From assembly GCA_964420035.1 (NCBI GenBank), contig CAYQQR010000018.1, positions 1-64,000 on the forward strand: 64,000 nt of DNA, in the 5' to 3' direction. The position numbers were made by a program, and so were the translations under genes. Source of the stretch: CAYQQR01 sp964420035 (GTDB taxonomy: Bacteria > Bacteroidota > Bacteroidia > Bacteroidales > SM23-62). Of this stretch, positions 34,009 through 43,014 are shown piece after piece (position 1 is the stretch's first letter; every line of letters begins with the position of its first letter). Below the pieces are notes generated by a model that was given only the letters and a program-made list of their open reading frames with translations, was not told where the DNA came from and made no database searches.

Positions 34009-36248
34009 CCCCTCCGTTCCTGTTCAACAAGATACCTGAGATAGTCCAGCACAATGGGGATCTCCTGTTTTTCTACCCCATACTGAAGCAGGTATTTCTT
34101 GTCATTTTCAAAACCTTTCATGAATAAGGAGAAGTTTTTTTGGGCACGAACACTCTGCCGGTACAGGTCCACGGCCACTTTCCTGTGCCCTTTTACCCAC
34201 TGCACGTGACCGGCATTCTGGTAGTCGTAGGCATTCGGCTTGGCTTTCAGGATCTTATTGTAATACTTCTCGGCATCATCCATTTTACCCAGCACGAAAT
34301 AGCACCATGCAATGGGCCTTAGAACCCTGTCGTTGGAAGGATCCTGGTACTCGACCCGGAAATAATGTTTCAGTGCCTCATCATAGTCTTCCAGATCGAG
34401 GTAACACTGCCCTATCCTGGCTTGTACGAATAGATCGTCCGGGTCCATTTTCTCCAGTTCCTCGTAATATTTGACGGCTTCACCAGGCTGCTGCAACTTC
34501 CTGTAACAGTAGGCAATTTTTCGGAGTACCCACGGACTTCTTTTATCGAAGAGATCGGCCATCTTGTAATATTCAAGGGCCTTGCGATAATTTCCCAGTT
34601 GCTGGCAGCAAAAAGCGATCTTTTCAATGATCTCATAACTCCGTTCCTGGTGTTCATCCAGGTGGAGATACAGGTCCAAAGCATCTTCAAAATGGTTCTT
34701 ACTGAAGAGGTATTCCGCGATCTTTCTCTGGATACCCGGGTTTACGATCAATGTCTTGAAGAAATAAGCATCGTAAATAGCCAGGCGGCCCACGAAAATA
34801 TCCGGGAACTCCTGCCTGAAGGGAAAGAGTTTCATGAAGCGGTACAGATCCTGGATATACTGCACATAGATAAAACGGGAAGGTTCCGTGGGTTTGACGA
34901 TCTCATCCTCGTTCATTTGTTCCTTCAGCGCATCCATCTCTGCTTTGAACAGCTGTACGAGCATTTTTTTCTGTTGTGAAGGAATATGCTTGACATTCAA
35001 TACAAAGGAATACTTGTCCGAATTATTTAAGAATGGCAGCCGGAACAGACCGTCGACCAGGGTGGATACTGAAGTTTCATCTTCAAGGCTTTCAAGGGAA
35101 TGTTCCACTTCCGTATTCTCTGGATAAAAAGGCAGAAACCAGTGCATCATGTCGTTGAAGAACTCAAAATTTTTCAGCTGGGCAAAAGTAGACATGAACA
35201 CGTCGGCCCCTTCCATCTGCAATTTACTGAACTCCTCGACCTTTTCATACAGCGATTCAGAGTCCTCAAAAATATCCTCCCAATCCGGGTTCTTTTCCTC
35301 GGAACCTTCATCCTTGACCAGGTTCTTCAGATCAAGCTTATCTTCTAATTTGGGGCCCAGTTTTGCCATTTCAGGGATGATTTCGTCGCGCAGCTTCCTG
35401 GATATCTGCTCCGTATCCTTCGAGCGGATGATCTGGAGCAGTATATGTTCAATATGTTCCTGTATCTCCCTATCGTCTCCCATCAATTTGATCCTGTCGG
35501 TGAGTTCCTTATAGAATGCAATGCGATTGTCGTAAAAATAAAAGTTGATGATCAGACCGACCAGTGCCCTTTCGGAAACCTGCCGTTCCCGGGCTTCAAA
35601 AAAAGCAAAAAGACGGTGCATTTTCTCTTCATCAAAGAAATGCAGTAAGGAAAGGCTTAGCGCACTCACCAATACCGAACGTTCGGGCCAGGTAAATTCA
35701 CCGGAATCCAGGATTTCCTTCAGCAATTCCTTATCCGCCTCGGTCATTTTTTCCATCAGCCAGATATGGATGAAAAAGGTCCTGACCAAATCCTTGCGGC
35801 CCGGTTTTTCTGCAGTACCGTCTTTTCCCGCGGCAGAAGCCTTTTTTATGTAGCGTTCATAGAGGGGTGCAAAAAACAGCTCTTCCAGTTTTTCCGGCCG
35901 GTTGTTACCCGTGGCGGCCTGTTTCCCGCGATGTTCTGCACGCAATCGAAAGGTCTGCCATCCTGAAAATTTCTCCATCAACTCCACCCTTGCCTCATCC
36001 GCCACCTCAAGGATGGAGATCATGAGTCTGTCGTAGACTCTTCCCCTTTCCGGGTCATCGGCCCCTTCAATGGTATATTTCAGTATGTTCCTGTAAGTGT
36101 TCTCGAGTTGGTACAGGTCGTCCACCAGGTTCCCGCTCTGGGTCTCCTTTACCAGTTCCGCAAGGACGATCAGTGCATCCTTCACATTCTTCTGTCCTAC
36201 CGAGTCGCATACCGCCCCGTATTGCTTCTGTATCTTCTCCGGTGTCAT
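34005..36248 (-). CDS. TPR-repeat protein of unknown function
   Basis: The 747-residue protein has no signal peptide. The first 450 residues are helical and charged, with no family I recognise. From about 480 to 730 there are tandem TPR units (ALEYYKMADLFDKRSPWVLRKIAYCY is split across two; also YYEELEKMDPDDLFVQARIG and AEKYYNKILKAKPNAYDYQN). It is a cytoplasmic protein-protein scaffold by inference. It starts at the ATG at 36248. Its TAA stop overlaps the TAG stop of the convergent decarboxylase gene by two bases. Confidence 0.78.
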   Translation of the reverse strand: MTPEKIQKQYGAVCDSVGQKNVKDALIVLAELVKETQSGNLVDDLYQLENTYRNILKYTIEGADDPERGRVYDRLMISILEVADEARVELMEKFSGWQTFRLRAEHRGKQAATGNNRPEKLEELFFAPLYERYIKKASAAGKDGTAEKPGRKDLVRTFFIHIWLMEKMTEADKELLKEILDSGEFTWPERSVLVSALSLSLLHFFDEEKMHRLFAFFEARERQVSERALVGLIINFYFYDNRIAFYKELTDRIKLMGDDREIQEHIEHILLQIIRSKDTEQISRKLRDEIIPEMAKLGPKLEDKLDLKNLVKDEGSEEKNPDWEDIFEDSESLYEKVEEFSKLQMEGADVFMSTFAQLKNFEFFNDMMHWFLPFYPENTEVEHSLESLEDETSVSTLVDGLFRLPFLNNSDKYSFVLNVKHIPSQQKKMLVQLFKAEMDALKEQMNEDEIVKPTEPSRFIYVQYIQDLYRFMKLFPFRQEFPDIFVGRLAIYDAYFFKTLIVNPGIQRKIAEYLFSKNHFEDALDLYLHLDEHQERSYEIIEKIAFCCQQLGNYRKALEYYKMADLFDKRSPWVLRKIAYCYRKLQQPGEAVKYYEELEKMDPDDLFVQARIGQCYLDLEDYDEALKHYFRVEYQDPSNDRVLRPIAWCYFVLGKMDDAEKYYNKILKAKPNAYDYQNAGHVQWVKGHRKVAVDLYRQSVRAQKNFSLFMKGFENDKKYLLQYGVEKQEIPIVLDYLRYLVEQERRG

Positions 36249-36393
36249 CTTTTCCTTTTCTCCATAGGGTCAAATACCATTCCATTTGGGAATTTGCGAC
36301 TAATTGTCAGTCAGGTTAGGATGCAGGCTTTCCGTTTAGAAGGCATATTCAATCCCCGGCCATGGCAAATTGAATTGAGGAAAGGCTCTCTTT

Positions 36394-36425
36394 GTGGAGG
36401 TGTGGAGGTGTGGGGGTGTGGATAT
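36394..36425. repeat. octameric intergenic array (GTGGAGGT units)
   Basis: Four 8-base units, variants of GTGGAGGT, lie upstream of the second array at 36435-36474. The unit resembles the GGGTGTG heptads at 25573 and 49218. Confidence 0.65.
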
Positions 36426-36434
36426 ATATAACCT

Positions 36435-36474
36435 GGAACTTGGAATTCAGGAATTCAGGAACTCAGGAACTTAA
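36435..36474. repeat. octameric array that encodes a gene's C terminus
   Basis: Five 8-base units, variants of GAATTCAG, run into the 3' end of the first dehydratase gene. The last codons (LysPheLeuSerSer, then TGA) are read from the array itself. Confidence 0.7.
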
Positions 36475-38227
36475 CAAGGCCTTTGGCCTTGATGATTTCC
36501 TGGAGTTTTTCGGGCAGGGGGGCGAAGGAAAAGTCATTACCTCCCACTTTAAAATTACCCCCGGCCAGGTCGATCGAAACCTCCATACCTCTTTGATAAG
36601 CTTCAACTGCTCGCGGGAGAACGATCAGGGGAAGTCCCTGGTTGATGGAGGAGCGGAAGAATATCCGGTTCACCGATTTGGCCACGACGGCTTTGACCCT
36701 GGTGTGGGCCAGACCCACTGCAGGATGCTCCCTGGAGCTGCCGCAACCGAAATTATCCCCTGCCATGATGATATCCCCGGCTTCAACCAATTTATGAAAC
36801 TCCGGATCGAAGTCCTCGAAAAGATGCGGAACAATAGCCTCCGCGTCCGAACTTTTAATCTCATAGGTCAGTTTACCCGAAAACATCAGGTCGGTATTCA
36901 GATTATCCACTTCGGAGTAGTCCCATACCCTGCCCGACTTCCGCACTTCACCCTCCGGAATGGTAAGAATCCCGGATTGTTTTACGGAAAAGGGAAAAAT
37001 TTCATTCCCCGGTTCGGGTCGCGGATCGCTTATCTTCCCGGTCAGGGCGCTTTGAGCCACAACAGCCGGCGAGGCAAGATAGATAGAAGCATTTTTGTTG
37101 CCCATCCTTCCCAGGAAATTACGGTTTGCCGTTGAGATTACATTGAAACCGTCTGCGGGGATCCCCTGTCCGGTGCCCAGGCAGGGACCACAGGATGAAC
37201 CCAGTATGGTGGCCCCGGCTTTCACAAGCTCCTGTATCAGTCCCTCCTCCATGGCCTGCAGGTATATTTCCCGCGATGCCGGGGCAACAAGCAGCTGAAA
37301 ACCGCGGTGAAGCTTTTTTCCCTTTAAAATTCCGGCCACCTGCCGGATATCTTCTATCCGCCCGTTGGTGCACGTACCCACTAATCCCTGCTGCACCGGG
37401 GTACCGGCCACTTCTGCCAGGGCCTTTACATGATCCACGTGATGCGGGGCGGCTACCAGGGAGAAGATACCGGACATATCAATCTCTATCTCATCAACAT
37501 AAGAGGCGTCCGGGTCGGCCCAAACCCCTTCAACAGGCTTTCCGTAGAAATCCTGAAGTACCTCGTCGGCGGGGAAAACCGCGTTTTTGGCGCCCATCTC
37601 GGAAGCCAGGTTGGCCAGGGTCATGCGTTCGGATATTCCCAGCTCCCTGATGCCGGGACCATGATATTCTATGGAAAAATAATTCGCCCCGGCAGAACCG
37701 ATCATACCGATGATCCACAGGGAAAGATCCTTGGCATAAACACCCTCCGGAAGTTCCCCCTTGAGGATAATCTTCAGGCTTTCCGGTACCCGGAACCAGG
37801 TCTCGCCTCTTCTCCAGATCCCCGCGGTTTCTGTCCGGTCGATACCGGCCGCCAGGGTATTGAATGCTCCTGCAGTACAGGTATGACTGTCGCTGCCCAC
37901 GATGACCATTCCCGGTTGTGCGTGATGGGACATGATCTGGTGGCATATGCCCCGTCCGGCATCATAGAACTTTTCAATGCCCTGTTCCCGTACAAACTCG
38001 CGGACCGCCTGATAGTCGGTGGCCAACCTGGCATTAGTCGGAGGTGCATTATGATCCAGAACGATGAGCAGTTGTCCGGGATCAAATACTTGCTGCCCCT
38101 TCATCTTGAAGAAGGTATTCTTAATACTTGCCGAATTGTCATGGGACAAAACAATGTCGGGTTTACGAAAAACAATACTGCCTGGCCCGGCACCCAATAT
38201 TTTTTCAACAAAAGTTCTTGCCTTCAT
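36455..38227 (-). CDS. LeuC-LeuD fusion, aconitase-family dehydratase (paralogue A)
   Basis: The 590-residue protein joins the large [4Fe-4S] subunit and the small swivel subunit of the isopropylmalate isomerase/homoaconitase family. The cluster ligands are Cys 286 (GTCTNGR), 346 and 349 (SSCGPCLG). The small domain contains GDNFGCGSSREHP (about 500). It dehydrates and rehydrates a 2-hydroxy acid, moving the hydroxyl. It is preceded by 23 bases from a paralogue of the same architecture. There is no leuA or leuB here, so isopropylmalate is not assured; homoaconitate, citramalate or dimethylmalate-type substrates are possible. Confidence 0.82.
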   Translation of the reverse strand: MKARTFVEKILGAGPGSIVFRKPDIVLSHDNSASIKNTFFKMKGQQVFDPGQLLIVLDHNAPPTNARLATDYQAVREFVREQGIEKFYDAGRGICHQIMSHHAQPGMVIVGSDSHTCTAGAFNTLAAGIDRTETAGIWRRGETWFRVPESLKIILKGELPEGVYAKDLSLWIIGMIGSAGANYFSIEYHGPGIRELGISERMTLANLASEMGAKNAVFPADEVLQDFYGKPVEGVWADPDASYVDEIEIDMSGIFSLVAAPHHVDHVKALAEVAGTPVQQGLVGTCTNGRIEDIRQVAGILKGKKLHRGFQLLVAPASREIYLQAMEEGLIQELVKAGATILGSSCGPCLGTGQGIPADGFNVISTANRNFLGRMGNKNASIYLASPAVVAQSALTGKISDPRPEPGNEIFPFSVKQSGILTIPEGEVRKSGRVWDYSEVDNLNTDLMFSGKLTYEIKSSDAEAIVPHLFEDFDPEFHKLVEAGDIIMAGDNFGCGSSREHPAVGLAHTRVKAVVAKSVNRIFFRSSINQGLPLIVLPRAVEAYQRGMEVSIDLAGGNFKVGGNDFSFAPLPEKLQEIIKAKGLVKFLSS

Positions 38228-38250
38228 ACTTCTTACTTCTTACTAAATTC

Positions 38251-40065
38251 TCAAAACACCCCCCCATTCTGATAGATATCCATCTGCACCTCCGGGAATG
38301 GGACGGCCTTGACCGCGGTGTTTTTATCCGGATTTGTAATCTCCCCTGTTTTCAAGTTTACTGATACTTTATCATGATCCGTGATTTCAAGCTTCCCGAT
38401 ATCCTTACAGACCATTATAGGAAAGGCAGCATTGACGGCATTACGCTCATAAATGGCACCGAAAGATTCGGCAACGATACACTGGATACCGAGTGCCTTA
38501 AAGCAATCGACTGCCTGCTGGCGTGAGCTACCCGATCCGAAATTCTTTCCTGTAAAAACAATATCCCCCGGCCTGGATTCAGAGGCAAAATCCCCATAAC
38601 CCTCCAGGTTATCAAAAGTATACTGTCCCATCTCCTGCATGTCGGTTATGGAAAGATAGCGGTTATGATAGATCATGTCCGTATCGACATTATCCCGCTG
38701 AATGTACCAGGACCGGCCTTTCAATATTACGGGTTTATCCTTGCCGCTTTTCGCCTTTTTCTTTTCCTTTTCCGGGGTCTCCCTGATCCCGGGTTCGGCG
38801 TATACATCTTCGACCTCATCAGGAATGTCCGATTCCCGGACGATATACCCGGCAACCGCCGAAGCGGCGACGGTAGCCGGCGACGCCAGGTACACCTCTC
38901 CCTTACCCTGTTTGCCGGGAAAGTTCCTGTTCCCCGTGCTTACCGTTACTTCCCCCGGACCGTTCTGTCCCACCTGTCCTGCCGCACAGCCGGCACAGCC
39001 GGCATTTGACACCAGGGCTCCCGCTTCCTTAAAAATTTCCATGATGCCTTCTTCCAGGCATTGGTGCCAGACCTTGTCGGTAGCCGGGACGATCTTCAGG
39101 ACCACTCCCGGCGCTACATTCCTGTTCTTAAGGACAGCAGCCACTTTTCGCATGTCTTCGATCCTGCCGTTGGTGCAGCTCCCGATGAAAGCCGAATCGA
39201 TCTTTATCTTATCGAGTTTTGCCAGGGCAACGGTATCATGGGGTTTACCGGGACGGGAAACTAGGGGTTCAAATTCAGAAGCATCCAGCGTGACAATATC
39301 TGCATAGCGGGCATCCGGATCCGCTTCTATCCGGTCGAGTTTCCTTCCGGTACGCGATTCACAGTAGCGCATCACTTCACGATTTGGCCGGAAAAGCAGG
39401 ATGATCGCCCCCATTTCCGTGGCCATGGAAGCAATGGTTACCCGCTGATCCAGGGTGAGATCCTCAACCAGCTCCCCATAGATCTCGGCGGCACAGCCCA
39501 AAAGTCCGTTGGCGCCAAAATGTCCCAGCATGTTCAACACGATATCTTTGGCAGAAAGTTTAGTTTTTGGTTTCCCTTCCAGGATGATCTTAATGGTTTC
39601 CGGAACCTTGAACCAGGTCTTGCCGTAGGCCCAGACCGCCGCGATATCCTTATCGCCCATCCCCTGGCCGAAGGCCCCGATGGCACCGAGGATATTTGCA
39701 TGCGAATCGGTTGATACGGCTGTCGCCCCGGGATAAACCAGTCCGTTCTCAATCATCAGGTGGGTTCCGATACCGGCATTGATATCATAGACCTTTATCC
39801 CGTAGTCGCGTGCAAACTGCCGGCAGATATGCTGATTCACCGCGTATTTCTGATCCGAACCCGTGGGATTGCAATCAAATGTGAAGAAGGTTTTGCCGCG
39901 ATCATCAATCCCCAGATTGTTTTCCCGGATGTTCTTCACGACATTCGCTCCCCCGAAATCACGGGCGACCCGGGCGTCGATTGTAATATCCGCAATATCC
40001 CCGGGTTTTACCCGGCTAAGGGCGCTGTGACGACTGATGATCTTTTCAATGATGGTATGGGCCAT
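38251..40065 (-). CDS. LeuC-LeuD fusion, aconitase-family dehydratase (paralogue B)
   Basis: The 604-residue enzyme has the same two-part layout as its downstream paralogue. The cluster ligands are Cys 297 (GSCTNGR), 357 and 360 (AGCAGCAAG). A charged linker rich in Lys and Glu (about 435-450) joins the domains. The swivel domain holds DNVDTDMIYHNRYL and FGSGSSRQQA. The loop chemistry (GCAGC versus SCGPC in paralogue A) suggests a different substrate. I start at the ATG at 40065; a TAATTTTG box lies about 28 bases before it. It probably heads a two-gene operon. Confidence 0.83.
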   Translation of the reverse strand: MAHTIIEKIISRHSALSRVKPGDIADITIDARVARDFGGANVVKNIRENNLGIDDRGKTFFTFDCNPTGSDQKYAVNQHICRQFARDYGIKVYDINAGIGTHLMIENGLVYPGATAVSTDSHANILGAIGAFGQGMGDKDIAAVWAYGKTWFKVPETIKIILEGKPKTKLSAKDIVLNMLGHFGANGLLGCAAEIYGELVEDLTLDQRVTIASMATEMGAIILLFRPNREVMRYCESRTGRKLDRIEADPDARYADIVTLDASEFEPLVSRPGKPHDTVALAKLDKIKIDSAFIGSCTNGRIEDMRKVAAVLKNRNVAPGVVLKIVPATDKVWHQCLEEGIMEIFKEAGALVSNAGCAGCAAGQVGQNGPGEVTVSTGNRNFPGKQGKGEVYLASPATVAASAVAGYIVRESDIPDEVEDVYAEPGIRETPEKEKKKAKSGKDKPVILKGRSWYIQRDNVDTDMIYHNRYLSITDMQEMGQYTFDNLEGYGDFASESRPGDIVFTGKNFGSGSSRQQAVDCFKALGIQCIVAESFGAIYERNAVNAAFPIMVCKDIGKLEITDHDKVSVNLKTGEITNPDKNTAVKAVPFPEVQMDIYQNGGVF

Positions 40066-40092
40066 AAACGCAATTTTTATTCTCAACAAACA

Positions 40093-40100
40093 CAAAATTA
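40093..40100 (-). promoter_or_regulatory. candidate -7 box for the dehydratase pair
   Basis: TAATTTTG (minus strand) is a perfect TAnnTTTG match, giving a leader of about 24 bases. A TTTTT run lies roughly where the -33 box should be. Confidence 0.45.
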
Positions 40101-40170
40101 GTCGGTTATGGCTTTAAAAACTGTCTAAATAGACTTTTAACGACCTATTTAACAACATGTTTTTATGGAC

Positions 40171-41346
40171 CTACCGTTTCAGGGAAACCAGATACAGAGC
40201 AGACAGAAAGGAGCCAAAAACAAGGAAAAAGATTCCTCCGGTAAGCAGCGCTGCTGAAAGACTCGCATTATCGGTAAGCCAGCCCAGGGCCGGACCGACA
40301 ATTACAAAATTCAGCCTGATGATAAAATTCCGTATGGACAATACGGTCGCGCGTGTTTGTGATTCCGTGATCTGCTGGATATAGTCCTTCAGTACCGGTG
40401 TAGCGAAACCGCGAACCAGGTAAAAAACGAATAAAAATACTATAGCCCAGAGCGCCTGGACACTCCCGACAAGGAAATAGCCGGCGGGTATGAGCAGGGT
40501 AATGAGGATCACGGAACGAACCTGTCCCAGCCTGTGTTCTAACCTGTAGGCGAAAATGGCTGCAATACCTACAGTCAGGTTCAGGAGAGTCCACATCAAG
40601 CCAAACAAGGTCAGGGGTAGTTCAACCGCTTCAAAATAACGCTGGACAAACCAGGCCATGGTAAGGGTCGCGCAACCGATAAGAGAGGAAAAGAGGATAT
40701 TGCGCTGAAGGTCCCGGTTGACAAACAGGGCATGGTGGAAGATGCGGAAGAATTTTTGAAAGCTCCTGCTCACCAAGGCTTTGTGACTGTACGGTTCAAC
40801 AAGCAGAAGGGCTGCAGGAAGGGCCATGAAAGCCACACCTGTTTGAAAATAGTAATTGGCCCGCAGGCTGATGGTTATGATCACACCGGCCAGGACCCCT
40901 GCACTGGCTTCAGCAACATTCCCCAGGGAAACCATTCTCCCCTCGTATTTCATATATTGCCTCTCCTTTTTCATATCAGCCAGGGTATCATAAAGCATAG
41001 CAGAATCAGAACCGGAAATAAAACTTTGTCCCAGGCCCAGAATGATTTCCGCGACCAGGAATTCATAAAAACCATAGGATTGGGTATAGATGACAAATCC
41101 TGCCAGGGCCAGCAGACTGCCCAGGGTTATTGAATTCTTTCTTCCCCACAGATCAGCCACATAGCCGGAAGGCATTTCAAAGACCACGATGGCGAGGGAA
41201 TAAATGGCCTGGAGGATCATGATCTTGTGCATACTCAGGCCATTGCTCTCATAGAAGGGCACAATGTAGGGCATAAACAGCATGAACCACTTGGATATCT
41301 TGATCAGATATAATTTGGGAATATTATTGGGAATTTTTCTGTTCAT
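40171..41346 (-). CDS. MFS transporter
   Basis: The 391-residue protein has about twelve hydrophobic segments and the MFS loop 2-3 signature in VADLWGRKNSITLGS (about 64-78), where Asp and Arg/Lys flank the Gly. It is an inner-membrane secondary carrier; the substrate is unknown. It starts at the ATG at 41346, which overlaps the stop of the metallo-hydrolase gene by four bases (ATGA), so the two are translationally coupled. Confidence 0.88.
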   Translation of the reverse strand: MNRKIPNNIPKLYLIKISKWFMLFMPYIVPFYESNGLSMHKIMILQAIYSLAIVVFEMPSGYVADLWGRKNSITLGSLLALAGFVIYTQSYGFYEFLVAEIILGLGQSFISGSDSAMLYDTLADMKKERQYMKYEGRMVSLGNVAEASAGVLAGVIITISLRANYYFQTGVAFMALPAALLLVEPYSHKALVSRSFQKFFRIFHHALFVNRDLQRNILFSSLIGCATLTMAWFVQRYFEAVELPLTLFGLMWTLLNLTVGIAAIFAYRLEHRLGQVRSVILITLLIPAGYFLVGSVQALWAIVFLFVFYLVRGFATPVLKDYIQQITESQTRATVLSIRNFIIRLNFVIVGPALGWLTDNASLSAALLTGGIFFLVFGSFLSALYLVSLKR

Positions 41347-42149
41347 GCAGTTCTTGACTTATCTTTCACGGGGCCCGACCTGTTTTCTTCCGCTTCTATG
41401 GTAAGTTGATCATAGGCAAGCGATGCATGCCCGGGCAGTTCCTTGTTGACCCTGTCATGTTTGCCCATCTGATGACTGATATGGGTAAAGAAAGTGTGCC
41501 TGGGTTTGAGTTCTTCCGACAGGCGCAGGGCTTCTTCCAGGTTGAAATGAGAAATATGCTTTTTCTTCCTCAACGCATTGAGGACCAGATATTCTGTTCC
41601 CCGTATCTTTTCTTTCTCTTCCTCCGGTACATGGTTGGCATCTGTTATGTAGGTGAAATTCCCGATTAGGTAGCCCAGGACCGGTAGTTTCAGGTGGAAG
41701 GCCCTGATGGGTTGTATCCGGACACCGTCGATCATAAAAGTTTCCTTATCGATGATGTGATAATTCATCCGGGGTATACCCGGATATTGTTTTTCTGCAA
41801 AGACATACGGGAACTCCTGCCGGAGGGCCAGGTAAACCCTTTCTTCCCCGTAGGTTTCCATGGGTTTTTGCATGATGTAGTTAAAGGCCCGGATATCGTC
41901 CATTCCTGCTATATGGTCGCGGTGCTCATGGGTATATAAAATAGCATCCAGGCGACGTGCGCCGGCCCGAAGCATCTGTTGCCTGAAGTCGGGTCCGGTG
42001 TCGATCACGATACTTTTCCCACCGGTCCGTATCCATACCGATGAACGGAGTCGTTTATCGCGGGGATCTTCCGACTTGCAGACTTCACAATCGCACCCGA
42101 TAATGGGGACACCCTGGCTTGTTCCGGTGCCGAGGAAAGTAATTTTCAT
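41343..42149 (-). CDS. MBL-fold metallo-hydrolase (PhnP-like)
   Basis: The 268-residue protein has the metallo-beta-lactamase motif THEHRDHIAG (about 74-83), an N-terminal FLGTGTSQGVP and two Cys pairs (CDCEVC) that bind zinc in the PhnP phosphodiesterase subfamily, plus a TDAN and a HISH metal motif. PhnP-type enzymes cleave cyclic phosphodiesters, for example 5-phosphoribosyl 1,2-cyclic phosphate, but no phn genes are near. It starts at the ATG at 42149 with a perfect -7 box (TAATTTTG) about 20 bases upstream. Confidence 0.85.
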   Translation of the reverse strand: MKITFLGTGTSQGVPIIGCDCEVCKSEDPRDKRLRSSVWIRTGGKSIVIDTGPDFRQQMLRAGARRLDAILYTHEHRDHIAGMDDIRAFNYIMQKPMETYGEERVYLALRQEFPYVFAEKQYPGIPRMNYHIIDKETFMIDGVRIQPIRAFHLKLPVLGYLIGNFTYITDANHVPEEEKEKIRGTEYLVLNALRKKKHISHFNLEEALRLSEELKPRHTFFTHISHQMGKHDRVNKELPGHASLAYDQLTIEAEENRSGPVKDKSRTA

Positions 42150-42168
42150 GGAATCTCCGATGAAAAGA

Positions 42169-42176
42169 CAAAATTA
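42169..42176 (-). promoter_or_regulatory. candidate -7 box for the hydrolase-MFS operon
   Basis: TAATTTTG (minus strand) matches TAnnTTTG; predicted leader about 16 bases. The GATTACG heptad array starts ten bases upstream and covers the -33 position. Confidence 0.45.
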
Positions 42177-42185
42177 GTAAACTTT

Positions 42186-42234
42186 GATTACGGATTACGG
42201 ATTACGGATTACGGATTAATCCGCAATCCGCAAT
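42186..42234. repeat. heptad array with self-complementary tail
   Basis: Four copies of GATTACG, then GATTAAT, then two of CCGCAAT, all in one 7-base register. The second part is nearly the reverse complement of the first, so the whole can fold into a hairpin with one mismatch per unit. It lies between two divergent genes. Confidence 0.85.
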
Positions 42235-42301
42235 AATTAAAACATGTTTTTTTCATACAATCATATTTTCTTTAAGTTTAAGCTTTCTTAATCATCAGAT
42301 A

Positions 42302-43009
42302 ATGTCAGGTAATTTAGTACTTATACCCACCAGTCTGGGGGATACGGACACCCAGCGTTTTCTGCCCAGGGAAGTCAGCAAGCGGCTGGAAGAAATCAGA
42401 TTTTTTGTGGTGGAACAGGAAAGAACGGCACGCAGGTTCCTGAAAAAGGTCAACGATGCCATCAATATCGATGCACTTACTTTCAATATTTTGAACAAAC
42501 ATACGGCCCGGGAGATGGTTCGCACTTACCTGAAGCCCTGTATCAACGGAGAAGACGTAGGGCTCATGTCCGAATCCGGTTTGCCGGCTGTTGCCGATCC
42601 CGGGGCCGAATTGGTGCGTGCTGCTCACCAGATGGATCTCCGTGTGGTTCCCCTGGTGGGCCCTTCATCTATTTTCCTTGCTTTGATGAGTTCGGGGCTG
42701 AACGGTCAGAATTTTGCATTTTCGGGTTATCTGCCCAGACCGCGTAATGAGCGTATCCGGGCCATACGACGGCTGGAAAAACGGTCGGTGCAGGAACGCC
42801 AGACCCAAATCTTCATGGAAACACCCTACCGGAACAACCAGCTTCTTTCCAATATCCTGGAGATATGCCATCCCAGAACCCTTTTATGTATTGCTGCGGA
42901 TATAACCCTGGAGCAGGAATTCATTAAGACCCGCACCATCGAGGATTGGAAAAAAGAAAAGCCGGACCTGAACAAGCGCCCGGCCATTTTCCTGTTGTAT
43001 ACGGATTGA
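42302..43009 (+). CDS. RsmI-like SAM-dependent methyltransferase
   Basis: The 235-residue tetrapyrrole-methylase-fold protein resembles RsmI, the 16S rRNA C1402 2'-O-methyltransferase. Motifs include LVLIPTSLGD at the N terminus, GLMSESGLPAVADPG (about 87-101; SAM site) and VVPLVGPSSI (about 115). It is shorter and more divergent than standard RsmI (about 280 residues), so it may be the second RsmI-like paralogue common in Bacteroidota with an unknown substrate. It starts at the ATG at 42302. Confidence 0.85.
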   Translation: MSGNLVLIPTSLGDTDTQRFLPREVSKRLEEIRFFVVEQERTARRFLKKVNDAINIDALTFNILNKHTAREMVRTYLKPCINGEDVGLMSESGLPAVADPGAELVRAAHQMDLRVVPLVGPSSIFLALMSSGLNGQNFAFSGYLPRPRNERIRAIRRLEKRSVQERQTQIFMETPYRNNQLLSNILEICHPRTLLCIAADITLEQEFIKTRTIEDWKKEKPDLNKRPAIFLLYTD

Positions 43010-43014
43010 GTTTC

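Noticed and set aside
36249..36393. Search for a small gene between the TPR protein and the octameric arrays
   Set aside because: No start with family-like or compositionally credible coding was seen.
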